Notes: generated by a model not told the origin, from the sequence alone. A stretch of DNA of 64,000 bases from Brevibacterium pigmentatum (GCF_011617465.1 NZ_CP050153.1:496001-560000); one strand, 5' to 3'; shown: positions 17,296 to 26,911, counted from the first letter of the stretch. Numbers and translations are program-made.

Positions 17296-18101
17296 CGCTC
17301 TTCCTCCCACAGCAGCCCGGCACCGTGCTGCTGGTCGGTGCCGGACCGGGCGATCTCGGACTGCTCACCGTCACCGGTCTGCGCGCATTGGAACGCGCCG
17401 ATGTCATCGTGGCCGACCGCCTCGGCGCCCGATCGGTCATCGATCAGCTCGAAACCGATCGTGGTGCACCCCTCGGTGCGGAGATCATCGACGTCGGCAA
17501 GCTGCCGGGGCACCATCCGGTGCCGCAGAGCGGGATCAACGACATCCTCATCACACAGGCGAAGCTCGGCCGTCGGGTCGTCCGTCTCAAGGGTGGGGAC
17601 CCCTTCGTCCTCGGACGTGGGGGAGAGGAAGTCATCGCCTGCCGGGCCGCCGGAGTCGATGTCCGCGTCGTTCCCGGGGTGACCAGCGCGAACTCCGTTC
17701 CCGCGGTCGCCGGAATCCCGCTCACCCACCGAGGCGTCGCCACCTCGTACACGGTCGCGACCGGCCATGACCAGCTGGGTGAGATCGGCGGGGGACGCGA
17801 CCACACCGTCGTCGTGCTCATGGGAGTGGGCACACTCATCAACTCGGCGATGGTGCTCGCCCGATCCGGGCGCGGTGACGACTGCCCGGTCGCGATCGTC
17901 GAAGACGGATTCGGTGAGAACCAACGGGTGACCATCGGAACCCTCGGCGACATCGCCTTCCGCGCGGCTCGCCGCGGCGTCCGGTCACCGGCCGTGATCG
18001 TCGCCGGTGATGTCGTGACCCTGAGCCCCTACGCCGATGGTGCGTTCACCCAGGCGACCGAGCCTGCCGCATCGGCATCCGAACTCGTGAGGAACCCATG
18101 A
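17292..18101 (+). CDS. cobA: Uroporphyrinogen-III C-methyltransferase (SUMT)
   Basis: 269 residues. VGAGPGDLGLLT near residue 15, the RLKGGDPFVLGRGGEE segment and the VVPGVTSANSVPA segment are diagnostic of SUMT (CobA / CysG C-terminal half), which methylates uroporphyrinogen III twice to precorrin-2 on the way to siroheme. Together with the CbiX-like chelatase the locus covers the first and last steps of siroheme synthesis; a precorrin-2 dehydrogenase is not in the window. Start ATG overlaps the CysN stop. The call is firm, and the siroheme rather than B12 role is inferred from context. Confidence 0.92.
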   Translation: MTLFLPQQPGTVLLVGAGPGDLGLLTVTGLRALERADVIVADRLGARSVIDQLETDRGAPLGAEIIDVGKLPGHHPVPQSGINDILITQAKLGRRVVRLKGGDPFVLGRGGEEVIACRAAGVDVRVVPGVTSANSVPAVAGIPLTHRGVATSYTVATGHDQLGEIGGGRDHTVVVLMGVGTLINSAMVLARSGRGDDCPVAIVEDGFGENQRVTIGTLGDIAFRAARRGVRSPAVIVAGDVVTLSPYADGAFTQATEPAASASELVRNP

Positions 18102-18424
18102 CCTACATCATCGCCCAGCCGTGCGTGGACCTGAAGGACCGAGCCTGCATCGAGGAATGCCCGGTCGACTGCATCTACGAAGGCACCCGCTCCCTCTACA
18201 TCCACCCCGACGAATGCGTCGACTGCGGGGCTTGCGAACCCGTGTGCCCCGTCGAGGCGATCTTTTACGAAGACGATGTGCCCGATGAATGGGAGGCCTA
18301 CTACAAGGCGAACGTCGAATTCTTCGACGACATCGGCTCCCCGGGCGGAGCGGCCGCCCACGGGGTCGTCGACAAAGACCACCCCTTCATCGCAGCTCTG
18401 CCACCGCAGAACACCGACGACTGA
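18098..18424 (+). CDS. fdxA: 7Fe-type ferredoxin (FdxA family)
   Basis: 108 residues. Cys at 9, 17, 21, 25 and Cys at 40, 43, 46, 50 give the seven-iron arrangement of actinobacterial FdxA: a [3Fe-4S] plus a [4Fe-4S] cluster, with the C-P-V-D-C-I-Y-E-G motif after the first group. The acidic C-terminal half is typical for the family. It likely carries electrons from FprA (next gene) to sulfite reductase. Start overlaps the SUMT stop. Confidence 0.92.
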   Translation: MTYIIAQPCVDLKDRACIEECPVDCIYEGTRSLYIHPDECVDCGACEPVCPVEAIFYEDDVPDEWEAYYKANVEFFDDIGSPGGAAAHGVVDKDHPFIAALPPQNTDD

Positions 18425-18493
18425 CCAGCAGCGAGTCCTCGCTCCATCACACCGAGCGACTCCCCGCTCCACGACGACTGATCAAGGAAACCC

Positions 18494-19900
18494 ATGCCTA
18501 CTATTCCCTTCAGAGTGGCCATCATCGGTGCCGGCCCCGCCGGCATCTACGCAGCCGACCTGCTGACCAAGGCCGAACATGACCTGAGCTTAAGCATCGA
18601 CCTGTTCGAACGACTGCCCTCACCCTTCGGGCTCGTCCGCTATGGGGTCGCCCCCGACCATCCGCGGATCAAGGGCATCATCAATGCGCTCATCAAGGTC
18701 CTCGACCGCGGTGACATCCGCCTGTTCGGCAACGTCGAATACGGGGCCGATATCAACCTCGGCGAGCTCACCGACCGCTACGACGCCGTGATCTTCTCCA
18801 CCGGCTGCTTCGTCGACGCACCGCTGTCGCTGCCCGGGATCGATCTGCCCGGTTCCTATGGGGCAGCCGACTTCGTAAACTGGTACGACTCCCACCCCGA
18901 TGTCGCCCAGACCTGGCCGCTGGACGCGGAAAAGGTCGCCGTGCTCGGCAACGGCAATGTCGCGCTCGACGTGGCCCGGGTGCTCGCGAAGCAGGCCGAT
19001 GACCTGCACACCACGGAGATCCCCGATCACGTCTATGAGGGCCTGAAGTCCTCGAAGGTCACCGACGTCCATATCTTCGGCCGCCGGGGTCCCGCGCAGG
19101 CGAAGTTCACGCCTCTCGAGCTGCGTGAACTCGGTCAGGTCGCCGACGTCGACATCATCGTCTATCCCGAGGACTACGAGTTCGATCAGGGTTCGCTCGA
19201 CGCGATCGAGTCGAGCAACCAGGTCAAGCAGGTGACGAAGACGCTCACGGACTTCGCGATGCGGGAGGAGACCGGGGCGAAGCGGCGACTGCACCTGCAC
19301 TTCCTCCACGCGCCGGTGGCCATCCTCGGCGAGGATCGGGTGACCGGTCTGCGCACGGAACGTCAGGAACTCGACGGGACCGGTGGCGTCAACGGCACCG
19401 GGGACTTCCACGACTGGGACATCGACGCCGTGTACCGGGCCGTCGGCTATGCGGGTACGCAGCTGCCGCAGCTGCCCTTCGATGAGGCCAAGAAGGTCAT
19501 CACGAATCACGAAGGACGCGTCGTCGACGCCGAAGACCAGGGGCAGGCCGCCGAGGCGGACGTCATCCCCGGCGTGTACACGACCGGGTGGATCAAGCGC
19601 GGCCCCGTCGGGCTCATCGGTCATACGAAGGGCGATGCGCTCGAGACGATCGGGCACATCCTCGACGACCAGGCCGCCGGAACGCTCACCGAACCCCTGT
19701 ACCCGGAGGAGTCCTCGATCGTCGAGCTGCTCAAATCGAAGGGCGTCGACTTCACCGATTGGGAGGGCTACCACCGGCTCGAGGCTGCGGAGAAGGCCCT
19801 CGGTGAGACCGAGGGCCGGGAACGCGTGAAGATCGCGACCCGAGAGGCCATGCTCGCCGAGGCGCGTGCCCACCTGACTGCGGAGGCGAACGCGGGCTGA
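18494..19900 (+). CDS. fprA: NADPH-ferredoxin reductase, FprA type
   Basis: 468 residues. FAD motif GAGPAGIYAAD near residue 10, the FGLVRYGVAPDHP segment near residue 45, and the NADP motif GNGNVALDVAR near residue 155 place it with FprA / adrenodoxin reductase-like enzymes. It transfers electrons from NADPH to ferredoxin. The operon position after FdxA and five genes after sulfite reductase supports supply of the six electrons for sulfite reduction. AAGGAAA precedes the ATG. A 69-base gap separates it from FdxA, and a long hairpin follows. Confidence 0.92.
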   Translation: MPTIPFRVAIIGAGPAGIYAADLLTKAEHDLSLSIDLFERLPSPFGLVRYGVAPDHPRIKGIINALIKVLDRGDIRLFGNVEYGADINLGELTDRYDAVIFSTGCFVDAPLSLPGIDLPGSYGAADFVNWYDSHPDVAQTWPLDAEKVAVLGNGNVALDVARVLAKQADDLHTTEIPDHVYEGLKSSKVTDVHIFGRRGPAQAKFTPLELRELGQVADVDIIVYPEDYEFDQGSLDAIESSNQVKQVTKTLTDFAMREETGAKRRLHLHFLHAPVAILGEDRVTGLRTERQELDGTGGVNGTGDFHDWDIDAVYRAVGYAGTQLPQLPFDEAKKVITNHEGRVVDAEDQGQAAEADVIPGVYTTGWIKRGPVGLIGHTKGDALETIGHILDDQAAGTLTEPLYPEESSIVELLKSKGVDFTDWEGYHRLEAAEKALGETEGRERVKIATREAMLAEARAHLTAEANAG

Positions 19901-19954
19901 GGTCGCCCAGCTGCGAGGACCTGGACGGAGCGCTAGTTCAGGTTTGCGCTCCCC

Positions 19955-20022
19955 GTCGTTCAACAGCCAATCGGGTTATCGATGCGAGACAGCATCGATA
20001 ACCCGATTCGTCGTTGAACGAC
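19955..20022 (+). terminator. Long interrupted hairpin at end of the sulfur operon
   Basis: An outer 10-bp stem (19955-19964 with 20013-20022) and an inner 17-bp stem (19969-19985 with 19992-20008) are separated by a 4/4 internal loop and capped by a 6-base loop. It lies 55 bases after the FprA stop and should terminate the operon. There is no following T run. Confidence 0.7.
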
Positions 20023-20137
20023 AATGTTGACCCTGATAGTTACCGACACGACATCAGTGAATACGCTGTGAGCCATTCATGTCTGGATAACATGCTTATT
20101 TGAGTATTCCGGATTGGATGACGTCAGGCGAGGAAAA

Positions 20138-21775
20138 ATGGCAGTGAAGAAGCTGGGGGAGCGGGTACGCCGCTGGGGCGCTGAACAAGCGTCGACTCGG
20201 CAGAAGGTGATCGCGTCGAAGCTTCGGCATCGTGAGTACCCGTGGCTGCGCGGCTTCGCTGGCGACCGTGTTTCCGCAGGAGCGGCTCCCGACCGCGGCT
20301 ACGATGCCCGAGCAATTGCCGCAGAGAATCTCAGCACTGTCACACAGCTGCTGCGGACCGCTGGAGTCGAGACAGTGGTTCTGCCGAGTTCGAACGAATT
20401 CAATCCCATTGTGGTCGTGGCAGAGAATCAGACACGGCAGGTGGTCGACGCGTTGCAGCGTCTGAACGTCGAGGACGGTTGGCAATCGAACGTGACCGGT
20501 TTCTCCGGACGGCGGGCACCGCTGTCCAAATTCGTGTCGACACCGGACGATGTGAGCCGAATCCGCTGCCGTCGCCATCTGGCCGCTCCCAACGGCAAAC
20601 TGATGAACACGAGGTTTGAAGACGTCATCATCGAGACATGGGCTGTTCTGGATGCAGGAGTCGAACGTGTCGATGGGGAAACACATACTGCCGGGACTCT
20701 GCACCGCCGCATCGCTCAGCGTGGTGCTCCCGTTGAGTACCTGACTCCCAGGATCTGGCGACAGACGATCGCTGCCGGTGGTCAGTTGAAACTGCCGCAC
20801 CCGCATCTCTACGACGTCGTCGATCCTGTCGACATCGTCTACACCTGGGTTGATGGTGACGATCCAGACTGGCGTCAGCGCAAACATGCCGCCGAAACGG
20901 GGCTCGAGCAGGGCGCCGTCAATAAGACCGCAACGATTCCGTCGCGATTCACCAGCAGGGACGAGCTCAAATATTCATTGCGCTCGGTCGAGGCCTATGC
21001 CAGCTGGGTCAACCACATCTATCTCGTCACCGACGGGCAAGTCCCCAGTTGGTTGGATACTGATCATCCGAAGATCACCGTCGTCGACCACCGCGACATC
21101 TTTGCGGACGGTGACGCTCTCCCGGTGTTCAATTCGCATGCGATCGAGTCGCAGCTGCACCACATTCCAGGACTCAGTGAGAAGTATGTCTACCTCAATG
21201 ACGACATCTTCTTCCTTCGACCGACCGATCCCTCGCTCTTCTTCACTGGCAATGGACTCTCACGATTCTTTCCGTCGAAAGCTCCGCTCGACATCGATCC
21301 TCCGTCTGCCCGAGATCTGCCGGTTCTGTCTGCGGCGAAGCGCAATCGTGCGTTCTTGCAGAACAACTTCGCGAGAACAGTGACGAATAAGTTCAAGCAC
21401 ACTCCGCACCCACAGCTACGCTCAGTGCTCACTGAGATGGAAAACGAACACTCCGACGAGTTCGCGGCAGTGGCTCGATCGACTTTCCGTCATCCAGATG
21501 ATCTGTCGATCCCCTCAGCGCTTTACCACTTCTATGCCTACGCCATCGGTCGAGCTACCCCCGGCAGCATTCGGTACGCCTACATGGACATCGCCCGAGA
21601 AGACGCCGAGCTGTACTTCCTGCGTCTGGCGCGGCGTCGTGATTTGGACGTGCTGTGTCTCAACGACACGAACACTTCGGACGTCGATCAGGACAAGCTC
21701 GACCGCATGATGAAGGACTTCCTCGAAGACCAGCTGCCGATCCCCAGTACCTTTGAAAAGAGCGCCCACGACTGA
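20138..21775 (+). CDS. Stealth-family sugar-phosphate transferase
   Basis: 545 residues. The four conserved Stealth regions are in order: CR1 V-D-I-V-Y-T-W-V-D-G-D-D-P near residue 232, CR2 starting S-R-D-E-L-K-Y-S-L-R-S near 270, CR3 with H-A-I-E-S-Q-L-H and Y-L-N-D-D-I-F-F near 335-355, and CR4 H-T-P-H-P-Q near 418. Stealth proteins transfer hexose-1-phosphate (for example GlcNAc-1-P) to build phosphodiester-linked capsular or wall polymers, at the cytoplasmic membrane face. ATG 20138 follows AGGA; the longer TTG reading is rejected. Its stop overlaps the start of the GT2-TagF gene, so the two act together. Confidence 0.88.
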   Translation: MAVKKLGERVRRWGAEQASTRQKVIASKLRHREYPWLRGFAGDRVSAGAAPDRGYDARAIAAENLSTVTQLLRTAGVETVVLPSSNEFNPIVVVAENQTRQVVDALQRLNVEDGWQSNVTGFSGRRAPLSKFVSTPDDVSRIRCRRHLAAPNGKLMNTRFEDVIIETWAVLDAGVERVDGETHTAGTLHRRIAQRGAPVEYLTPRIWRQTIAAGGQLKLPHPHLYDVVDPVDIVYTWVDGDDPDWRQRKHAAETGLEQGAVNKTATIPSRFTSRDELKYSLRSVEAYASWVNHIYLVTDGQVPSWLDTDHPKITVVDHRDIFADGDALPVFNSHAIESQLHHIPGLSEKYVYLNDDIFFLRPTDPSLFFTGNGLSRFFPSKAPLDIDPPSARDLPVLSAAKRNRAFLQNNFARTVTNKFKHTPHPQLRSVLTEMENEHSDEFAAVARSTFRHPDDLSIPSALYHFYAYAIGRATPGSIRYAYMDIAREDAELYFLRLARRRDLDVLCLNDTNTSDVDQDKLDRMMKDFLEDQLPIPSTFEKSAHD

Positions 21776-24378
21776 TGGCCGATAAGAAATATGCAGTGGT
21801 CTCCGCTGTCTACAACGTCTCGCGCTATCTCGATGACTTTCTTGCCTCTCTCGACCGGCAGACCATTGACCACTCCCTCGTGGAGATCATCCTCGTCGAT
21901 GACGGTTCGACGGATGACTCACTTAATCGCCTGAACGAGTGGGCTGCCGCAACCGACTTCTCAGTGACTGTTCTGACGAAGGCCAACGGCGGGCAGTCAT
22001 CGGCGCGAAACTTCGGGCTCGATGCCGTCACTGCCGAGTGGGTGACATTCACTGATCCTGATGACACCCTGGCCGACGACTACTTCGAAGCCGTCGAGTC
22101 TGCGTTGGAATCGCAACGTGGCGCTGAGATGGTGATCTGCCACTTGGTCGATCACTTCGAAGAGACCGGCGAGATCAAAGACTCACACCCGCTTCGCCAT
22201 CGATTCCGCGGAGGAGATCAGCTGGTCGACATCGACCGGTTCCCCGAATACGTGCATCTGCATGCCTCCTCCGCATTCTTTCGAGTGGCAAAGATCAACA
22301 ACCTCGAGCTTCGATACGACGAAAGAATCCGCCCGACGTTTGAAGACGGCCACTTCGTTCAGAGGTACCTCCTGGCTCTGCCAAAGCGACTCGTCTCTGT
22401 TGTCGACTCCGCCAAATATTTCTATCGCCGACGAGCAGATAGGTCTTCGACACTGCAAACCAGTGGGACCGATCCGAAGAAGTACACCACGGTCCTCGAA
22501 CTCGGATGCCTTCAGCTTCTCGAACAGGCGGCCCCCGAAGTCCCACTGTGGCTGCAGTACGTCATCATTTATGAACTGACCTGGACTCTGCGGACTGAAG
22601 AGGCCACCTTTTCACAGGCTTCCGGTCTTGATACTGCCGCTGCGGCCCGGTTCCACGAAGTCGTGGCATTGATCCGTAAGCACCTATCAGCCGAAGCGAT
22701 CGAGTCGTTTTCACTGATCAACCGATCGTCGACGCAGATCGAAGCACTTGCCCACGGGTATGAAGCCGAAGACTGGCGGTGGCAATCGGTTGTCATAGGT
22801 CGATTCGACGAAGTCCGTCGACTCGTCGAATTGAGGTACCGATTCAAAGGACGAGCACCGCACGAGGAGATTCGGTTCAGAGGAAAACGGATTCAACCGT
22901 TCGCAGCCAAGACCCGTGATTTTACGTACTTGCGACGGGCTTTGCTTCATGAGCGAATCATTTGGGTTCCGGTCGATGGCACTGTAACGATCAATCTTGA
23001 CGGGGTTGCCACGCCGTTGACGTTTGAACATCCGAAGCGGAACCAGTACTCCATCCGACCTTCAAAAGTTCAGGAGCGACGAGGTGCGAAAAGGAAGCCG
23101 AACACGGAGACGAAGCTTCGGAAACGCCGTACTAGCCTGACAATGGAAGACCGCTTCGTGCTGTCACTTGCCCGATCAGCACCAGTCCAAAAACTCTTCG
23201 CTGGTGCCTGGGTGCTGATGGATCGCAATCTCAATGCTAACGATAACGCTGAGCACCTCTTTCGATATTTGCGTAGGCGGCGACGTGAGATCAACGCGTG
23301 GTTTGTTGTCGAGCGGAAGTCGCCTGATTGGGATCGTTTGCGTGCAGAAGGTTTCAAGAGGCTGATCCCTTATGGTTCTGTTTTGTGGAAGGCGCTCTGC
23401 CTCAACGCCAGCTTTATCGTCTCCTCTCATGCTGACGCTTATGTCTACTCACCTTTCGTCTTTCCTAATGGTGAGAAGCCGAATTGGAGATTTGTATTCC
23501 TCCAACACGGCGTAACCCAGAACAATCTCTCTGGCTGGTTGAACGGCAAGAACATCGCTGGAATCGTGGCGTCGACGGCAGAAGAGTACGCCTCGATAGT
23601 TGGAGATCATTCACCGTATAAGTTCAGTGCTAAAGAAGTTGCACTGACAGGAATGCCACGTCACGACATACTAGTTAAGAAATCGGCAGAGCGGAACCCT
23701 GAACATCGGCAAATCATTGCGATCATGCCGACTTGGCGAGAATTCTTAGCCGGTGCCAGAGCCGGCCGAGGACATCAACGCGACCTCAATCCGGAATTCT
23801 TCTCATCTGAGTTCCTGAATCGGTGGATGGGCATTCTCAACTCGGCCGAACTCAAGAAGATGTCGCAGGATCATGGTTGCACGATCCTATTCATGCCGCA
23901 CCCGAATCTTGAAGGATACCTGCCGGAACTGACGCTTCCCTCTTACGTGGAAGTTGCTTCCTACTCGGATGTGAACGTTCAAGACGTCATCGCTCAATCG
24001 GCAGTCGTGGTCACCGACTATTCTTCAATTGCCTTCGATGCGGCCATTGTCCGTCGCCCCGTTGTGTACTACCAGTTCGACCGAGAGCTGGTCTTCGGTG
24101 GTGGGCATCCGACAAAGCCCGGATATTACTCGTATGACCAAGCCGGGTTTGGTCCTGTCGCACTTGAGCACGAACAAGTAATAGAAGCAATTGGTGCGAC
24201 CCTGCAGATCGGTAAAGATCCGGGGCCCGAGTACCTACGTCGGATCGAGCGGACCTTCGTCACACCGGGCCGCGCGTGCAGCCGAGTTACAGAGATGATC
24301 GAGGAACTCGATCGCCCCGTAAACATCGGCGACCACCGGCCCACGCCGGAGGCACCGCAGATTCAGTACACCAACTAA
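21775..24378 (+). CDS. Fusion of GT2 glycosyltransferase and CDP-glycerol glycerophosphotransferase (TagF-like)
   Basis: 867 residues. The N-terminal ~270 residues are a GT2 (GT-A) domain: AVYNVSRYLDDFL, the LVDDGSTDDS segment and the metal-binding FTDPDD. The C-terminal half, about residues 460-850, matches the Glyphos_transf/TagF fold: FLQHGVTQNN, a GMPRHD segment and VVTDYSSIAFDAAIVRRPVVYY. Such fusions make glycerol-phosphate-containing wall polymers. Codons in the second half are less GC-biased than the neighbours, hinting at foreign origin. The upstream Stealth partner and the ABC exporter at 3.8-5.5 kb suggest a phosphopolymer pathway; the polymer itself is unknown. Confidence 0.87.
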   Translation: MADKKYAVVSAVYNVSRYLDDFLASLDRQTIDHSLVEIILVDDGSTDDSLNRLNEWAAATDFSVTVLTKANGGQSSARNFGLDAVTAEWVTFTDPDDTLADDYFEAVESALESQRGAEMVICHLVDHFEETGEIKDSHPLRHRFRGGDQLVDIDRFPEYVHLHASSAFFRVAKINNLELRYDERIRPTFEDGHFVQRYLLALPKRLVSVVDSAKYFYRRRADRSSTLQTSGTDPKKYTTVLELGCLQLLEQAAPEVPLWLQYVIIYELTWTLRTEEATFSQASGLDTAAAARFHEVVALIRKHLSAEAIESFSLINRSSTQIEALAHGYEAEDWRWQSVVIGRFDEVRRLVELRYRFKGRAPHEEIRFRGKRIQPFAAKTRDFTYLRRALLHERIIWVPVDGTVTINLDGVATPLTFEHPKRNQYSIRPSKVQERRGAKRKPNTETKLRKRRTSLTMEDRFVLSLARSAPVQKLFAGAWVLMDRNLNANDNAEHLFRYLRRRRREINAWFVVERKSPDWDRLRAEGFKRLIPYGSVLWKALCLNASFIVSSHADAYVYSPFVFPNGEKPNWRFVFLQHGVTQNNLSGWLNGKNIAGIVASTAEEYASIVGDHSPYKFSAKEVALTGMPRHDILVKKSAERNPEHRQIIAIMPTWREFLAGARAGRGHQRDLNPEFFSSEFLNRWMGILNSAELKKMSQDHGCTILFMPHPNLEGYLPELTLPSYVEVASYSDVNVQDVIAQSAVVVTDYSSIAFDAAIVRRPVVYYQFDRELVFGGGHPTKPGYYSYDQAGFGPVALEHEQVIEAIGATLQIGKDPGPEYLRRIERTFVTPGRACSRVTEMIEELDRPVNIGDHRPTPEAPQIQYTN

Positions 24379-24684
24379 ATTGCTTGCCGAAACGACCAGC
24401 AAATGAGGCTCTGGCGGCCGCGAGGGACTGGAGCGGGACCATCTTCTTCGGCGAAGCGGCTCGACACGACCGGTGTCGGCCCGACCCTTCCAACCCGCAC
24501 CACCCCAAACCTCACATAGTGACCCTCAACGTTCCGCCATTCGACCGCGGACACCCAAAAGGCGTGTTCGGGGTCCTTTGAGTCTGTGACCTCGCCGTAT
24601 AACCCAGCTATGTAATTGACATCACGTTTCGACGGGAGAAAACTGGCGGCGGAAACTCAGCCGTCACTACCTAGGGAGGCCCTG
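24379..24684 (+). promoter_or_regulatory. Intergenic region with candidate promoter for the APC permease
   Basis: About 300 bases without a credible gene. A consensus-like -35 TTGACA is at 24616-24621, but no good -10 box is visible 16-18 bases further. GGGAGG at 24674-24679 is the SD of the next gene. Confidence 0.35.
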
Positions 24685-26355
24685 GTGCCCTCACGCAATT
24701 CCCTGTCAGCGGGCTCGCATACGAGCGTGACTGTCGTCCATGACAAAGGACTCAAACGCGATATCGGCAAGACCGGCCTGCTCTTCACCGGAGTCGGGTC
24801 GATCATCGGCTCCGGTTGGCTTTTCGGCGCCTTCGATGCCGCGAGCATGGCCGGACCGGCCGCGATCCTGTCGTGGGCCCTGGGCGCGGTCCTCATCATC
24901 TTCGTGGCACTCAACTATTCCGAACTCGGTGTCATGTTTCCCGTCGCCGGCGGTGTCGTGCGCTACCCGCACTATGCCTTCGGTTCGTTCGCCAGCTACA
25001 CCAGCGGGTGGATCACGTGGCTGTCGGCGGCGGGAACCGTGGGCATCGAGGTGCTCGCGGCCGTCCAGTACGCCTCGAGCTATATGCCGTGGCTGATGGA
25101 GTCGAAAGAGGGGGTGCTCGTCCTCACGGTGCCGGGCATCTTCGTGAGCATCGCAATGGTCGCGGTCTTCTGCGTCATCAACATGTTCGGCGTGAAGTTC
25201 TTCGCTCAGTTCAACAACGTGCTCGTGTGGTGGAAGCTGATCGTCATCGTCCTCGTGTTCATCGGACTGGCGCTGCTGGCGTTCAACCCCGGTCACTTCC
25301 ACATGCCCGAGTTCGGCGGTTTCGCCCCCAACGGCATCGCCCCGATCTTCGCGGCCCTGCCCGCGGCGGGCATCGTGTTCTCCTACCTCGGATTCCGTCA
25401 GGGAGTGGAGTTCGCCGGTGAGACGAAGAACCCGCAGAGGAACGTACCCTTCGCCGTCATCGGTTCGATCGTGCTCACCGGCATCATCTACATCCTCCTG
25501 CAGGTCGCCTTCATCGGCGCCATCCCCACCGAACTGCTCAAGGACGGTTGGGGCGGACTATCGTTCTCGAACTCGGCGGGACCGTGGGCCGAGATCGCGA
25601 TCATGCTCGGTGCGATGTGGCTGGCGATTATCCTTTACATCGATGCTGTCGTCTCCCCGGCCGACACCGGTCTGATCTTCACCGCGCTGACCCCGCGTCT
25701 GTCGTATTCGCAGGCCCGTGTGGGCAATGCGCCGAGTGCCATGACGAAACTGAGCAAGAAGGGCATCCCGTGGTTCGGTCTGCTCATCACGTTCATCGTC
25801 GCGTGCTTCCTGTTCTTCCCGTTCCCGTCGTGGGCGAAGATGGTCGGCTTCATCACCTCCGGCACCGTCATCTCCTTCGGCTCCGGTCCGATCGCGGTCG
25901 CGGCACTGCGTCGTCAGCTGCCCGACCAGGAGCGTCCATTCCGCCTGCCCGGTGGAGACGTGCTCCCGTTCCTCGGGTTCCTCGCCGCGAACCTCATCGT
26001 GTTCTGGACGGGGTGGGACACGAACTGGAAGCTGTTCCTGGCGATGGCGCTCGGCTACGTGGTCCTCGGCCTGCACTATGCGTTCAGCGACCGCAGCAAG
26101 ATCCCGCCGCTGCAGTTCAAGTCCGGCTGGTGGATGATCCTGTGGCTCGGCGGTCTGGCCGTGCTCAGCCTGCTGAGCAACTACGGTGAGGGCGCCATGG
26201 GCGTGCTCACGTTCGGCTGGGGCGAGCTGGTGTGCACCATCTTCACCGTCATCGTCTTCTACGTCGGCATCAAAACCCGCCTGAGCTCGGCGGAGGTCGT
26301 CGCCAACGTCGAGAACACCAAGGAGACCGCGGCCGAACACATCGACGGGGAGTGA
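24685..26355 (+). CDS. APC-family amino acid/amine permease
   Basis: 556 residues, about 12-13 hydrophobic spans. The first span carries the G-V-G-S-I-I-G-S-G-W-L motif of the amino acid-polyamine-organocation family, and span 6 region holds S-Y-L-G-F-R-Q-G. Such permeases import amino acids or amines by proton coupling, or exchange them. The substrate is not evident. The GTG at 24685 was chosen because GGGAGG is 5 bases upstream; the reading upstream begins in what looks like a promoter box. A strong hairpin follows the stop, so the gene is probably monocistronic. Confidence 0.85.
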   Translation: MPSRNSLSAGSHTSVTVVHDKGLKRDIGKTGLLFTGVGSIIGSGWLFGAFDAASMAGPAAILSWALGAVLIIFVALNYSELGVMFPVAGGVVRYPHYAFGSFASYTSGWITWLSAAGTVGIEVLAAVQYASSYMPWLMESKEGVLVLTVPGIFVSIAMVAVFCVINMFGVKFFAQFNNVLVWWKLIVIVLVFIGLALLAFNPGHFHMPEFGGFAPNGIAPIFAALPAAGIVFSYLGFRQGVEFAGETKNPQRNVPFAVIGSIVLTGIIYILLQVAFIGAIPTELLKDGWGGLSFSNSAGPWAEIAIMLGAMWLAIILYIDAVVSPADTGLIFTALTPRLSYSQARVGNAPSAMTKLSKKGIPWFGLLITFIVACFLFFPFPSWAKMVGFITSGTVISFGSGPIAVAALRRQLPDQERPFRLPGGDVLPFLGFLAANLIVFWTGWDTNWKLFLAMALGYVVLGLHYAFSDRSKIPPLQFKSGWWMILWLGGLAVLSLLSNYGEGAMGVLTFGWGELVCTIFTVIVFYVGIKTRLSSAEVVANVENTKETAAEHIDGE

Positions 26356-26374
26356 CCGTCGTCCGAGCCACACG

Positions 26375-26408
26375 GGCCGCAGCGTCGGATCTCACTGACG
26401 CTGCGGCC
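26375..26408 (+). terminator. Hairpin terminator after the APC permease
   Basis: GGCCGCAGCGTC at 26375-26386 pairs perfectly with 26397-26408 across a 10-base loop, 20 bases after the stop. Confidence 0.75.
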
Positions 26409-26681
26409 AATGTCCCCTGGTTTCCCCGTGACGGCCCCGACACGTTTCGTGCCTGCGAACCCGGTCCGATACCGAGATTTCGGACAGCGGAGCATTGGTG
26501 GTGTTCTCTGCGCTGCCAAAGGTAGTGAAGCGCGTGGTGACGCGAAATCTGTCTGAGTCTTCTGGGGTGATTGACGGTGCTCGGCCGGGAGACCAAGATG
26601 AAATCAATTCGCCGCTCGGTGGCTTTTGCCAGTTGAGACCGGATTGGCTCTAATTCGGGGCATGATTCGAGGAGGTCGATG

Positions 26682-26855
26682 ATGGGAAAGATAAAGAAGC
26701 AGTTCCGGACACCGTGGAGCATCCTGACGATCGGAACACGTGGGAAGACAAGGAAAAGACGGAAGCCGGGGAAGCTGTCACTGACCAGGCGGAGGACGAG
26801 CAGTTCGAAGAGTGTTCCACGACGGGGTCGTTTGACGAACTGGCTCCCGCGATAG
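26682..26855 (+). CDS. Possible small basic protein (uncertain)
   Basis: 57 codons preceded by AGGAGG at 26670-26675, six bases before the ATG. The product is very Arg/Lys rich and matches no family I know. The overlapping +1 frame reads as a strongly acidic polypeptide (D-K-E-A-V-P-D-T-V-E-H-P-D-D) up to the end of the region, which looks at least as protein-like. Either one is real, or this is a decayed gene with a frameshift. The remaining bases 26409-26681 show nothing. Confidence 0.22.
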   Translation: MGKIKKQFRTPWSILTIGTRGKTRKRRKPGKLSLTRRRTSSSKSVPRRGRLTNWLPR

Positions 26856-26911
26856 TCCGCAGCTGTTCTGCAGGGGGTTCAATCGTGTCATCATCCGCTT
26901 TACGATGAATT

